A stretch of 64,000 nt of DNA, from the NCBI GenBank assembly GCA_051294375.1, contig CM119268.1, forward strand, positions 17,114,502 to 17,178,501. Reading direction: 5' to 3'. The translations under genes were made by a program, and so were the position numbers. This stretch comes from Paraspadella gotoi (Eukaryota > Chaetognatha). How positions within the stretch are numbered: position 1 is the stretch's first letter; each line of letters begins with the position of its first letter. The notes beneath the pieces were generated by a model that had not been told where the DNA came from, made no database searches, and saw only the letters and a list, made by a program, of their open reading frames with translations. Of the stretch, positions 26,951 through 40,588 are shown piece by piece.

Positions 26951-28343
26951 TTTTTTTCGATCGGTTATTCTGCCTAAGACGTTTAATTGTTTTTAGATTG
27001 TTTATTAAATTGTTTTCTACGTTCAAAATAAATTAAGGATTCCAAAGGAAAACGTTTCGTTTGTTGTTTACTTTATTAAATAGGTTAGTCGTTGGTTTTT
27101 ACTAGATAAGGTTTATTAGTGAAGTTTTGTTGACGGAGTGATTTTTTGTTTTCTTTGAAGATTCCATTTTCTCTTTCGTTTTTCAATTCAAGTTAAGCGC
27201 GGTGGGATTATGAGTCGGTGAGTAATCTGTGTTGTTTTCCCCTTTTTCGTTTTGTTTTTTTGTTTTTGTTTTTGTTTTTTTTTTTAGCCAAATACTAATA
27301 GTTTCTTAGTACCTTAGTTTCAAGGACGAGCTGGTGTTTAAATATATATATGATGTAATAAATATTATCTCGCTCTAAAAAAAGACGTAGCGAGATTTCT
27401 ATTGTTTAAATAAACGTGGTTTTTTCTCTTTTTTTTTAGTAATAAAGCGATGTAGTAGCGATGTAGTAGTATTTTCAGTGTCTTTTTGTTCCAAAAAGTG
27501 CAAAAAAATTAATAGAGTCATAAATATATTTAATTATTGTTAAAAACCGTGCGACGCAACAAGGTGATAACTGATAACGATGAGAAAGCAGAGAAAAGCC
27601 GTTGGTTTCGATAGCGACATTACTAATGTTACATTAAGTTACTACGCTAACCATCGTGAAGACTCAAGAAAATTCAAGCGTTTAAACGATTGAGAGAGAG
27701 TAAAACTGATATGCGGAGAAACGTGTTTTCTTTTGCTTTCTTTTGTTTGTTTTGAATCTTGTGTCGCTTTGTTTCGAGTGCTGAGTTATTTTATTTTTCT
27801 TTTAAGGGTGAGTGTGTTTCTTCATTGTTCGTTTAATTTTGCCAGAATATAAAAAAAAAAAGAATAAAAAGTTCGTTGCTTGTTATTTTGTTTCGTTGAG
27901 CTTGTGTTAATTTTAGATATGTGATTGTTCCTTTTTTTTTATATAATAAGTTAAGGGAGATTGGAGTGTGAGAAGGGAAGAGTAAAAAGGGAACCGTTTG
28001 TTTTCAGCGTTCGCCTTTTGTTTTGTTATTTCATCGTGGGTAGGGACGTGAGGATATTGCGTTGTTGTCGTCGTTGTCGACTCGTGCGAAAAAAGGTAAG
28101 TTTCCGTTGTTTTTTTTTTTTTGATCGGAAGTGAAGAGGATGAAGGAGGTAAGGATTAGGAGACTTTCTTTCGACGACCACTGGAGATCGAAATCTTTTT
28201 TTCCGGGTTGGGACGTCGCGGGTTAGAAGGAAAACGAAACTAAATCTGGAATTATAAAAAAAAATTTAAAAATGCTGGGAGATTTTTATTTTTTTGTATT
28301 AATTGATTACATTTTTTTTAAGTTATTTTTTTTTCATAATAAC

Positions 28344-28426
28344 CAGAAAGAGAATCATGAAATTCGACGGGTCAATGTCCTCCTGTACAAGGACTTCGTC
28401 GAAATCATCGTCAGCGTTGGCGTCAC
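28344..28426 (-). other. Exon-like island, unassigned
   Basis: Acceptor atactccag and a weak donor CTG|gttatt bound an acidic frame containing ADDDFDEVLVQEDIDPSNF, entered in phase 1. All three plus frames are also open for part of it, so the coding call is weak. Confidence 0.2.
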
Positions 28427-28566
28427 CTGGAGTATTTTTTCACATTTATTTCGCAATTCACGCGGAAGATTTAATTGCTTCAAATTCTAGAAAATATATC
28501 TATTCATTTCTATTTATTTGTGTATATATTTATGGATAATTTTCATATTGATTGATTGATTGATTA

Positions 28567-28656
<90 letters not shown>

Positions 28657-28657
28657 T
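28567..28657. repeat. (GATA)n microsatellite
   Basis: About 22 GATA units followed by a degenerate tail to 28700. Confidence 0.96.
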
Positions 28658-29943
28658 AGACGGATGGATTAGATAGATAGATTAGATAGATTAGATAGAA
28701 GGACAGATAGAAAGATAGGTATACAGTTGAATAGTACCTTTGTCGATTCTTTTTATTGTTAAATTGGTGGAGTTATTTTTGTTTCCCTGTTCGTCAGTCC
28801 TCAGTCGTCACGCCCCGAAGAAAGAGAAAAAGTCAGAGAGGAATTCCTTCCTTAATTCTTTTTTCTTCTTTGACTCTTTTTCTTTTTTCTTTTTGGCCAG
28901 AAAATGATTCTTGGTTGTGGGATTTTCTCTCTCTCTCTCTCGTCCTCTCTCTTCTCTCGTCGTCTCGCTCCTCTCTCTCTCATCATATCTCCACCTGTCT
29001 CTCTAATTTAAATTCTCTCCTTGGCGCTGCGGTTGGTCACAAATCGAAGGAAAAAAAAACCACTGGAAAGATCACGTGACGATCGACCGGAGAAGCAAAA
29101 TTCTACTTTGCATATTGCAGTGACTAGCAATGAACGTTTAAAAATTAATTGTCTTGTCTTTTTCGTGTTTTTTTTAATATAAAGTAAAAAAGTTGTAAAA
29201 TAAAGTAAATAATTATGAAAATAGATAACATTTTTGACAGTAAATGAATGACATATTATTCGCTCGATTAGCTTAGATTTTTCGATTTTGAATTTCGATT
29301 TCCATTCGTGCAGATCTCATGATCTCCTCGTGAATGGAGAGGGCGTGACGTCAAGATTCTCCCTCCAGATCTCGAGTTCGAATCCCGCAGTCGAAAAGAT
29401 TTAACCCACGAAAAAATAAAACTCGAAACCAAAAAAATGAAAATAATGAATTTTGGCTTTATTCAAATGCGGGCGAGTTCTCTCTCTTTCTCTCTCTCTC
29501 TCTTCGTCCCGACCGGGACGTTTAGTATTGAATCTCTCTCTCTCTCTCCTCTCGTCTCCGCCGTCGTCTCTGCTACCATCTCTCTTCTCGTCCTGTCACG
29601 TTCATCTCGTCCGGCTCTCTCCTTCTCTCATCTTTCCTACGCCCGACACTATAAAAAACAATCATTAGCAAAATCTTGCTTTAAAAAGCTTACAGTTGGA
29701 GGATTAAAAAATGTAGGGTGAGAGCAGCGAAAAATCCAAAAATAATTTTAGTTTTTAAAATATTTTCAAAATAATTATTTTCAAATGATTTTATAATTTA
29801 AAGACTCGAAACGAAAACGAAAACGAAAATTCTTTCCTCTTTCCGTTCGGCGCCAATGAAATCGTCGACGAAAAAACGCGCGGTACGAATCCGAGAACGG
29901 AGCGATGAGAAACTCTCTCTCTCTCTCACTCTCTCCCTGCGGA

Positions 29944-29984
<41 letters not shown>

Positions 29985-30064
29985 CTCCACTCTCTCTCTC
30001 TACTCTCTCTCTCTCTCTCTCTCCTTCCTGCCGGAACTCCCTTCCATTTTTTACCGTCTCTCTC

Positions 30065-30123
<59 letters not shown>

Positions 30124-30504
30124 GTCAAAACGCCCTGGATTGAGAGGACGTGTTCGTCGGTCCTTTTTCTCCGTCGTCGTCGTCGTTGTCGTCGTCTCAC
30201 GCGCAACACAGAAACCAAGAAGAAACGGAAAAGAAAAAGAGGGGTCCCGAACCTTACCACGTCGAACGTGGAGGAGCAGAAGGAGGAGGATGGAGGATGA
30301 AGAAGAGGAAAGAGAGGAGGAAGAGAGAAGATGAGGCGAGCGGACACTGCCAAATCGGAGGAATGAGAAAGGAAAAGGAAGAGAGAAGGACATCTGTTAA
30401 ATGTAGGGGACCAAGGAAGCTGAGAGGAAAGAGGACCGTGAGAGAGAGAGGAGAGAGAGAGGAGAGAGAGAGAGCCAGGAACGAGAGAGAGAGAGAGTGG
30501 AGAG

Positions 30505-30550
<46 letters not shown>

Positions 30551-31147
30551 CCAAGATTCCGTGGAAGAGCAGAAAAGCCAATCACCATCGATTTGGACAA
30601 AAAAATAAGGAAGAGTTGGGAGATGATCCAAATGATGTTAGGCGGACGAGGGGACAGAGACAAAAATGAAAAGTTCCAATAAAAAGAAGAAGGTTTATAA
30701 TCTGTAGATTGTATAATGTCAAACGACATAGCCTGGCTTGATGCGGTACAATGGTGTGAACAAATACGGAAAAAGCTCAATAAGGAAAAACAAAAAAACA
30801 AACCATAATTAAAAACAGAAGGAAAGAAAGAAAAAAAAGGAAGGAAAAGGAAAAAAAGGGAAATAAAAAACAAGCTAGAAAGACAGAAAACGAGAAAAAG
30901 AGAGAGAGAGAGAGAGTGAGAGAGAGAGAGAAAGAGGGCGCCGTTCGAATCAAAGTCTTGACAGTAAATGAATGGCGGCCGTTGACAACCGTAGAAAGAA
31001 AAAAAGAAAAGGAAGGAACGGATAAAGAGAGAGAGAGAGTGAAGGGAAAGACAAGTTGGGAACACGAAATGAAGAAAAAAACAGAAAAAGATGGGCAACA
31101 GGCAAAAAATCGTATCCAAAAACCTGTCGAACAGTTTTGTCCCTACT

Positions 31148-31230
<83 letters not shown>

Positions 31231-31318
31231 CCGCTTTTTTTCGTCTTTCCATTCGTCGATTTTTAAGGCCTCTCGCGATTCACGGATGAGCAGAGATTGA
31301 TAAGAATCTCTCTCTGAA

Positions 31319-31387
<69 letters not shown>

Positions 31388-31734
31388 CTCTCTCATTCTC
31401 TCTCTCTCTCTCTTTTTTTTTCCCCCTCATGTCTTTTCCGTCCTTTTCTATCCACTCACCTCCCACCTCCTTTGATACATGGTTCCTCCTCCTCCTCCTC
31501 CTTCTCCTCCACATCATCATCATTTCGATGATTCTCATCCCCATTATCTTCATCCACCCCCTCAATTCCCAATCCCCACGTTACCTCCTTTACTTTTTCT
31601 TTATTTTGTACCTCATTCTTTTCTTTCCTTCTTCCTTCTTTTCCCCTCTTTGCTCCCGTTTTCTCCTCTTCTTCCTCCTCCACCTGCTCCTCCAATCTCC
31701 ACTTTCATTGCCGGCCATCCGCCTTGCAATCTAG

Positions 31735-31867
31735 TCAGATGGTCGCGAGACGTTGTCCCGGCGCCGCTGATGCTTGAGCCGCTTTCGGCTGGGCGCCATC
31801 AGAATTGGCCTGGCTTTTGGCCTGGATTTTGGCCTTCCTCACAGAGGGGCTCGATATGCCGTAGCTT
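31735..31867 (-). other. Exon-like island, unassigned
   Basis: After a possible acceptor (aaaataccag) the minus frame reads SYGISSPSVRKAKIQAKSQ, then an Ala/Gln/Pro-rich part ending QRLATI and TGA. Composition is CpG-rich in AT/CT-rich surroundings, and the peptide is not low-complexity in the way the GA frames are. It could be a terminal exon of an unnamed gene. The acceptor lacks a good pyrimidine tract. Confidence 0.25.
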
Positions 31868-34800
31868 CTGGTATTTTCCTTTTTTTTAAATGAGTCAGTG
31901 AAATCAGATATACGTAAATAAATATATTTACAGTTATTCTCTCTATATTTACATGAATTATATTCATATGTATTTGATAATGTTTTGTTATGTTACGTTA
32001 TATGTATAGGATTTTTTCAATGGAGATTTTCGTTCAAATCTGATTACGAAAAACAATAAAAACGCCTCTGGGAAAAATTCCGGTAAAGATTTGATGTAAA
32101 AACGCTCGATTATGATAGCATTGCATCTGAAGAGCTCGCATTTTTTTTCTCTTGTCAAATAACCAACAATCTAACATTAAATGAGACAAAACAAATAGAC
32201 TGCTTCTCTATGGATAATTTTTCCATCTCTGATTTTATAAAGAAATGAAAAGGATTTTTTCCCTTCAAAACAATATAAACGTGAATGAGGTATGTTCCAT
32301 TTCTACAAATGACGTCAAATTCAGGAATCCTCTGGCTTAGTGTCTGAAGGGCTCTCAAATCTTTTCTTTACATTTTATTTAGTTCTTTTAATATGATATG
32401 ATCAGGATAAAGCGAACTGCTCCATTTGAGAGAAATTTTTATTTATACTAAAAGTAAAAGAGAAACCAGCGATCAGAATTTTAAGTTTTCAACCCAAAGT
32501 CAGATTTCGAAAAAATCTTTAATGGTGAAAACATTCCATGAAAGGGGCGAACTTTCTCAAGTTTTCTTTTAATATTTTCTATATTTATGATTCGATTTAC
32601 ACGAAACTTAAAATTAAGAATATTTTCGTCATTCTACATTGGGCGTTATGAGAATATATCCAAAAAGCATCTCCCTTTCTAAGGGAAAATTCAGTCCTAT
32701 TACATGCCTTATTTCAGTCAAATTAATGAGATCAAACATATTAATAATTTGTTTTACGTTTTTACATCGACGATTAATCACTGGATCATGTTTAAAACTT
32801 TACCTCGTTGCGTTCTTCGTACGTGGCATGGCAGTCGACACGACAGTCGGCAGGAGGGTGGTCGCAAACCACCCTGTCCCTGTCCCACGCACTCGTCGCC
32901 TCGAAAGCCTCTTGTCCTTTGCGTTCGACAAATGAATTTATGACGAAACGACGCGATAAAACTCGATCGCGTACGAGAAGCGACGACGGGGATTTGCAAT
33001 GCGGACTAACGATAACGTACGACCCGTTACTACATAAATCGAGAGACTCACGGAGACTCGCGATGTAACGTAGAATCCATCGCGATATTAAAAAAAAAAT
33101 CGGGGGTTAGTCACGCCCATTCGACGAAAGGACGAGACGAGGGAAACTCTATGTTAGTCTATCATCACTTGCCGCGAAAGTCAGAAAGGGACTTTAAAAC
33201 AGTCGATACCATCTTTGCTAGCTATCTTTAAATCTTTTTATACGTATACAAAACAGTTTTTTTTTTTCTAATAATCATTAAAAACTAATATTAAAATAAA
33301 ACTAATACTAACGTGAGCCGAGAATTTAAGACAAAGGGTCATTCAAAAATCAACTTCAAAATATGTCAAAAAGATCATTTTATATCAGTTTAAATTATTC
33401 GACGACCAGAGATTACATTGTAACGGTTCAATTCAAACGGAAAAAAAATATTTGTTCTTTTGTACCATTTAGATTCCTGAGCAAAGATCGCAGCGCTCTT
33501 TGGTGATGAGAAAACGAATGTCATGCTTTAGACAAAAAATCGTACGCGAAAAAGTTGTAACAAATTCAATAATTTCTCTCCTGTTCTATTATCCTTTCAG
33601 TCATAATTTTCCAACTCAGCTCAATATCAATCGCACACTTTCCTGCAATAATTATTTTCTTAGTTTTACTCAAGAAGAACCTGAGGACCTTCGATAAAAT
33701 CGTTTCAATGGATATATTTAATTTGTTCAGACTAACTATGCTTTAATAAATATGATGCCCTCTAAAATAACTGACTCAATGGATTAGAGCCAAATAACTC
33801 GATCAATAAACCTACCACAGAGAAGAGTCTGTCAACCAACCCCTCAATGAGGTGGAGAAGCACAGAATTTTCGCATGCACAAGTAAAAGAAAGTGGGTTG
33901 TTAATTTTAGAAATTGGACATAAGGTTTAATGAATAAAGCATTTCCACATTAGCATATTTTACTTTTTCACTGACCATAAAATTCTCTGAAAGAAGAAAA
34001 ATGCTTTGACGAATAAATAAATAATAGTTATGAATGTTAAGTACATAGTGTCCCAATGGTACTGGCCGTACAATACTCATTATACTGTGAATTTCAAATC
34101 TGTAAGGACAAACTTGAAGACAAGCATTTACTGTTTATTTTGCTATACAAAACTAAATAGAAAAGTCCATTGAAAAGTCAGACTTTTATGTTATTTGTAT
34201 TTTGTTGTCGCTCTTGCAAAACCTATCTTAGATCGTATTCAGTTGTTTTCAACGTTAGAGAAAAGGAAGTTTTTTTTTATCATTATAACATCAAAACCGC
34301 AAGGCTGCGCTTGTTTCTAAAAGGTGCTTAACAAATATCAAATAGCGTTATGCTAGATAACTAACAAGAGAGGAGGAGAGGAGGGAGAAAAAATGTTTAG
34401 ACTAGATGGCAAACACTTCCAATATAACTTTTCAATACGACTTTATTATTAAATATTTTATATCTTTAAAATGGTACTGCATAAACTTCTGAATCAAATG
34501 AACGAGATTGAAATATTTTTTATTTATCGATTTTTTCTCAGAATTCAATTCTAAACGGTCATTGCCATTAGGACACACTAAAACTATAAAAAATAATAAA
34601 AAAAAAAATTATATGAAGCGCCGCTTAAAAATCTTAATTTCATTCTTTAAATTTTTTCTGATTTAAAATATTTTTAATACTTCAAAAGTTAAACTTCTGT
34701 TACATAATTTGGCGAATTGCGTCGCGGCAATATAAAAATTACCTCAGAGAATGAAAACCAAGTGAGAAAGAACCAAAAAAAAAAAAAAAAAACATAGCGA

Positions 34801-36081
34801 TAAATATAATATAATATAAACAATGCGTATTTATATATAATGATCGACATCGATAGATCAAATAACTAAGCGGCGTGAATCAATATGATTCAATTTCTTT
34901 TTTAATTAAATATTTATGTACAGTTCAGAAAGGGAAAAAAATGAGATTCGCGAATAAAAAAAAAAAAAAAGTCACATGACTAGACTCGGGCATCTCGCGG
35001 CACAAAATCGCTGACCAGAAAGATTAATTGATTAATTAATCGTTGATATCACAGAGGCTCCATTCCTTGTTAATCAGGAGAACTGTTAGAAGTTATCATA
35101 ACTGCAAATAGTTATCATTAAAAAAAATCTAAAAAAATGTAACTAGTATGTAAAGAATGATAATGAAACAAAAAAAAAATTAAATCTGTTGGTCAACCTT
35201 AAATTTCGCATGGGTCGCTTTCGATGCACATATCTATATTTAGTTTAAAAGGTGAAGTCTGTTACTAGGATTATTCTAAAACTATTTTAAGACATAGTTA
35301 ATCGTGTACGCTATTTTAAGAAATAAATCCCCATAATAAAAATAACCAATGGAATTTACGTTTGAGACAATTCAACGTTAAAAATCTTATGTTAAAATTT
35401 TTTTAAAAATTAACATATATATATATGTTTTTTGTTGTTTTTTTTTATGCGTTTAAAATTGGTCAATTTTTTTTTCGGGGCCCCCCTTTCCTTCTTTCCT
35501 ATTATTGAAGCACAATAAAAGAAACAGTTTTGTGACACGGGATTCTTTTCAAGACTATGTTTTTTGAGTAAAGACATACTAGCGATAGAAACAAACACAT
35601 GCCGAAAACAAAAGAAAAAATACGAAACTAAAAAATTATGGCGAAAAAAAAACGCGATGGGTTAGAGACTACTCTTTTCAAAAAAAGTAGTCGCGATTAA
35701 TAATGATATTAATAATAAATAAATTAAAGAGCAATTTACACATACCGCTTATTTAGGGCAATTATTTACACACGGATAAACTTATTCGATGATCACATAC
35801 TATCAATATTTTTAAAAGTTCTATATTAAAGTCGTTAAAAGAGAGAGTGAGGCAAGACCTAGGATGAGGAGAGCGGTAAAGGTAAAAGGTAAGAGAAAGG
35901 GGGAAAGAGGTTGTTACCGTTCTCGCACGAATGAACGCACGAACGAACGCACGAACGAACGCACTAACGCACGAACGAATGAACGAACGAACGAACGAAC
36001 CTCCATTTTTCAACCTAATTAAACATATTTCAAAAACTTAAACACACTCCTCCAACCCCCCTTCTCGACAATTGGAAATCA

Positions 36082-37753
36082 TCAACCGACGTGTTCGTAA
36101 AACAGCACATAACCCTCCGCGCTGCAGACCCCTCCTTTGGAGTGCTTTGACACCCTGCTGTCGTTGTAATAGTACCAGGCGTTGGAGTACGGATGCTTGC
36201 AGTAAGCCGTGTAGTGTCCCGAGTGCGTGCTCCCAGAGTGGTTGGATACCGCGTAGAGGCTGTAGAGCGGCCGGGCGTTCAACGCCTTGGCATCAGCGGC
36301 GAAGTCGGACAAGTCCAGCGAGTGGGGAAAGTCGATGAGCGTTGAGAGCTTGGCGCGGAAGGCGACGCCGGCGAACCGCTTGAGGTGGAGGACGAGGATG
36401 CGCGGGAACCGCTGTACCGAGAAGGACTTGGTGCAACGCCGCCGGGCCTTGCACCGCGCGCACTTGGGTCGTTCGTCGCCGTCCAGCACCTCCTCACGGG
36501 CGAAGAGAGCGACACAAGCGTGGAGCGAGTTGGCATTGTCACTGGAGGATCGGATCGAGGCGCCACTGCCGCCAAAGGCCTTTGGTAGCGGCAGGCTGAG
36601 ATCCCAAAATGGATCGAACGTCACCGATGCGTAGCCGCACGTGGTGCATTTTAGCGTCGACTTGAGCTGGCCAACGAAGATCTCCCCTATGCGACTGTCC
36701 TCGTAGCGGAGGTAGCGCTTCCAGCTGTTGGCCGCCTTCTCTCCGTCGCTCAGCCGATCCTCGGCCTCGTCGTCGACGACCACCGGCTTCGGCTTTGACG
36801 TGATACGGTTCACGTCCTCGGCGAGACCCTGGAGGAGATAGCGGAGGAACTCCTGCGCGTCCTGCTGCGCGTAGCCCGTGAAGCGCGGCGCAAACTTAGC
36901 CACCGCAGACTTGAAGGAGGAGGGCGAAACGAAGCCCTCCGAGGACGACGACGAAGGCTTCCACAGGTCCTGCAGGAGCCGAGCGAAGGCCGTCATCAAC
37001 TGACCCTTCATGGACGAGGTCGTCTTGTTGATCTCGTTGATGTAGTTGTCGTTGAGGGCGAACTCCAGCAAGGGCCGCGTGTTGGAGAGGCACTGGATCA
37101 CCGAGTTCATGAAGCAGGTGTTGCCCAGGTTGCGGAGACCCTTGAGACCGCAGTTCTCCAGATGGTGGTGGTTGCCGTTCTTGGTCGGGATCGCCGACGA
37201 AGACGGCGACGGGGCCGCGGACAATGACGTCGACGAAGACGCCGGAACCGCGGCGAGGCGACCGGCGCTTCTCTCCCGCAACGGACTCCCTCGTCCCGTC
37301 TCCCGCTTGGAAGTTGAAGAAGCAGGACCGCCTTCTGACGGAGGGGAGGAGGAGGAGGAGGTGGAGGAGGAAGTGGAAGAGGGAGATGATGAGGATAAGG
37401 CGCCGTAACCCTCGGCGGAAGAGGAGATGCAGGAGGAAGCGGCGTGGTTGGCACCTTTGGAGGATGAGTTGGAGTTTGAGGCGTTGAGAGACGACGCGGC
37501 CGCCGCGGAGCCCCCCACGACTCGGCGCGTTGTCGACAATCCGCCCACGACGCCGCCTCCGACGCCGCCGCCGTTATTGGACGAATCCGAGAGTTGGAGC
37601 CGGTCGAAGTTGGCGCTCAAGTCGGTGACGCTCCTGGTCCGCGTCAACGACGACGAGGATGACGACGAAAAGGACGAAGACGTCGGCGCCATTGACGAGG
37701 AAGACGACGCTCCCGTTTCGACGCCTCGCGAGGGGCTGAATTGTCCCGCAGAT
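36082..37753 (-). CDS. USP2: USP2 terminal exon carrying the whole catalytic domain
   Basis: One 1,672-bp exon (acceptor cttttcccag) encodes residues 260-816. It holds a Ser-rich linker, then the full USP fold from the Cys box to the C-terminal GYVLFYEHVG, with stop TGA at 36082-36084. Having the complete catalytic domain in a single exon contrasts with the many small catalytic exons of vertebrate USP2. CpG content is high compared with the flanking introns. Confidence 0.95.
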
Positions 37754-39083
37754 CTGGGAAAAGACAGGGAAGAAATTTAATGATCTGTCTTTCTGCCTGT
37801 CGCTCAGTCGGTAAATATTTTATTAAATAAACGCGAATGGCAGTTAATAATGGTTCGCGAAAAACGAATGTAAATTTATAAAAAAAAATAACGTTTAAAG
37901 CATAAAAAAGGATAACTTAAAGCAAAAAAAGTTCAGCCATTGACAAATTAAGAAATGGCATGACTACCGACTTTAGTTCGAGCGAAGACGGGATATTGTT
38001 TTTAAAATTTAACCTTTTAGCTTGCCAATTAACTACTATAAAAAAATAAGAGCGATATTTAACCTCGTACCTTCCAGCCCCGTGTGATAGCCCGTTGACC
38101 GACGATCCGCCGACGAGGACCGACGATCCTAAAGCCGACGTCGTCGTCGTCGTCGTCGTCGTTGTCGGTTTCGAGATGCTATGATCCCCACGAAGGATGG
38201 AAGTCACTTTCGACGAGGGAGATCCTAAAAAAAATATTTATATATTTGTCTAAGAATTAATTTGATTTTGAAGTAGTTAAGATGTGTAACGAATATAAGT
38301 TTCGCTTTATGTCCGTGGCTCAAGAATCATTTCGTTCTTTCTCTGCTCCGGCAAAATTTCGCGACCTCATTTGAAAAAAAAAAAGTGAAAGAAAAGAAAA
38401 AAAAAATATCCAGGGGATATTTTGTCGAAAATCCAAAGGACCACTTTTTTATATTCTTTCGTTCGGTCATAATTCCCTCTTATTAAATCGTAATGATCCT
38501 CACGTTAATTTTAAAATATATTGTGACGTTTCTAAAAAATTTAACCAAAACAATTTCTTGTGCCTGAATTATATTTATAGACGATTGCCTAACTAAACAA
38601 ATTCTGTCCAGCAGCGAGTCGAGATTTAGTGCACTTTCTTTTCACCTCGGCCGTTCGCCAGTTAAAACGTAGTTTATGGTAATTAAACAGAAATCGAATA
38701 AATTGATAAATGCCAACTTGTAACCTTTTTCAACGATAACAAATTTTGGACTACGCAATGTACGGGATAGCGATTCTTCTCGGTGCAATCGTAATATAAG
38801 CGATTAGTATCAGAGTACTTTGGTGCTTTTTATGTATATTTCTGTATATTTACAGATTTCAATGTTACTTTTTGGTGCATAGAGTGTTGGAGCCCAACTA
38901 CACCTCCCAAAGAGAGGGGCGGTGTTTGTTACACTTATTGAAAACAAACGTACCTCTGTTTCTTTTGAGGTCTTGCATCATCAAGGCTATAAATTTTTGA
39001 AAAAAAAAAAGGAATTCGGAATTTTTTTTTTTGAATCACGAGAAGGAAAAAAATATTTTTTAACGGAAAGTCAATCCTTCTCT

Positions 39084-39178
<95 letters not shown>

Positions 39179-39823
39179 CATCGAACCCTCTCCTCTCTTT
39201 GTCTCAATCTCACCGTGGCCCTCGCTGGAACCGGTCGTCGATCTACGAACGCGCGCCGTCGTGACGCCGTCCATTTTGGACGCGTGTCCGTCGAAAGGTC
39301 CGACCGGAAGTGGGCGTGTCGATGAAGACGTGCCTAAATGGGAAAAGAGGTGAGGGAGGAAGGAAGAATCCGTAAATTAAACGCCTATTTTTTTTTCAAA
39401 ACTCAATCCGTAAGTCTAAGAATCGCGCGTTCAGTTCCTATTCAAAATTCCTAACCGACTCTACTTTTTCCCTTCATCCCCGCGAGGTCCTCCAGCATCG
39501 CTATTCTTCTCGGACTCTTGTTGCTGTTGTTGTTCCCGTTGAAGCCGCCAACTCGGCCGCCGTCAACGTCTTTCTGCTTCGGCCTTGGACTCGCCGATCT
39601 GACTGACTTGGTTCTATCTTTCTCCGCCTTCATTCTGTCCCTGTCTGTCCTGGCTCTGTCCATCGCCGTCAAAAACGAATCGCCTGTCTTTTTCTTGTCC
39701 CTCGCCAGTTCGGAGCGAAGGCTCGAGGCGCGCGACATTGAAGACGCGCGAACGGAGATTTGGGGCTTCTCTGGGTTAGGAGTGGGGGATTTAAAGTAAT
39801 AAAAGAAAGAAAGAAAGAAAGAT

Positions 39824-39902
<79 letters not shown>

Positions 39903-40546
39903 AACTAAGAAACTGAACAAAGACAAATTTAGAAACAAAGACAAATAAAAAGACAGAAAACATAGAGAAAATAAAAGAACGACAGAAAGCAAGACGGAGA
40001 GACAAACCTGCGCTCGGCGGAACAGACGGCAGGAATCGCGCCGGTCTCGTGGCGCCGGTCGAAGGCACGTGACTCGTTCGCGTCGGCGATCCGTAGTTCC
40101 GCGCCGACGACGACGAAGACGCCGCCGGGTGGAACGACCCGTACCTACGAGTTTAAGTGGAGAAGAAATTAAAGGTGAGAGTCAATGGGAAGACATTTTA
40201 TATTTCATTTTCGGTGAAATGAACGGAGCTCGAAGAAATGTAAAGAAATCCCAAGAAATCGTGCAAGGGACAGAATTCGACCACATTTATATTATTTTAT
40301 TATTTTAATGGTTGTACCATCCCCAGTCCCAATGCTCATTGCTCAACCCTCTCCGTCCAAAATGGCGGAACGGTCTTTTCGTCAGGGTTGATTCATTCGT
40401 TCTCATATCGCCAGGATCAAACGTCCTCGCGCGCTCATTCTCCACCGACTCTTGCGTGAGACGGATGAGGGGCAAAGTCGTTTGATTAAATGACACCGTG
40501 TCGCTCACTCTCTCTTTCTCTCTCTTTGATTAAATGACACCGAGTC

Positions 40547-40588
<42 letters not shown>

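Larger units (their letters stand above)
26951..36081. other. Region between NOL4-like start and USP2 stop: repeats, no named gene
   Basis: 27-28.2 kb is probably the NOL4-like 5' flank. A (GATA)n tract spans 28567-28657. GA/CT tracts occur at 28920-28990, 29910-30120, 30437-30550, 31147-31232 and 31307-31410. A CpG-rich block lies at about 32800-33070. From 33.2 to 35.9 kb the DNA is AT-rich with many A-runs, and a (GAAC)n tract sits at 35927-36001 just past the USP2 stop. Two exon-like islands are listed separately. Confidence 0.6.

Noticed and set aside
29290-29400. Possible tRNA or tRNA-derived SINE (GAGTTCGAATCCCGC resembles a B box)
   Set aside because: The bases on either side of the TTCGAAT loop do not pair as a T-stem, and I could not place an acceptor stem or an A box at the right distance.
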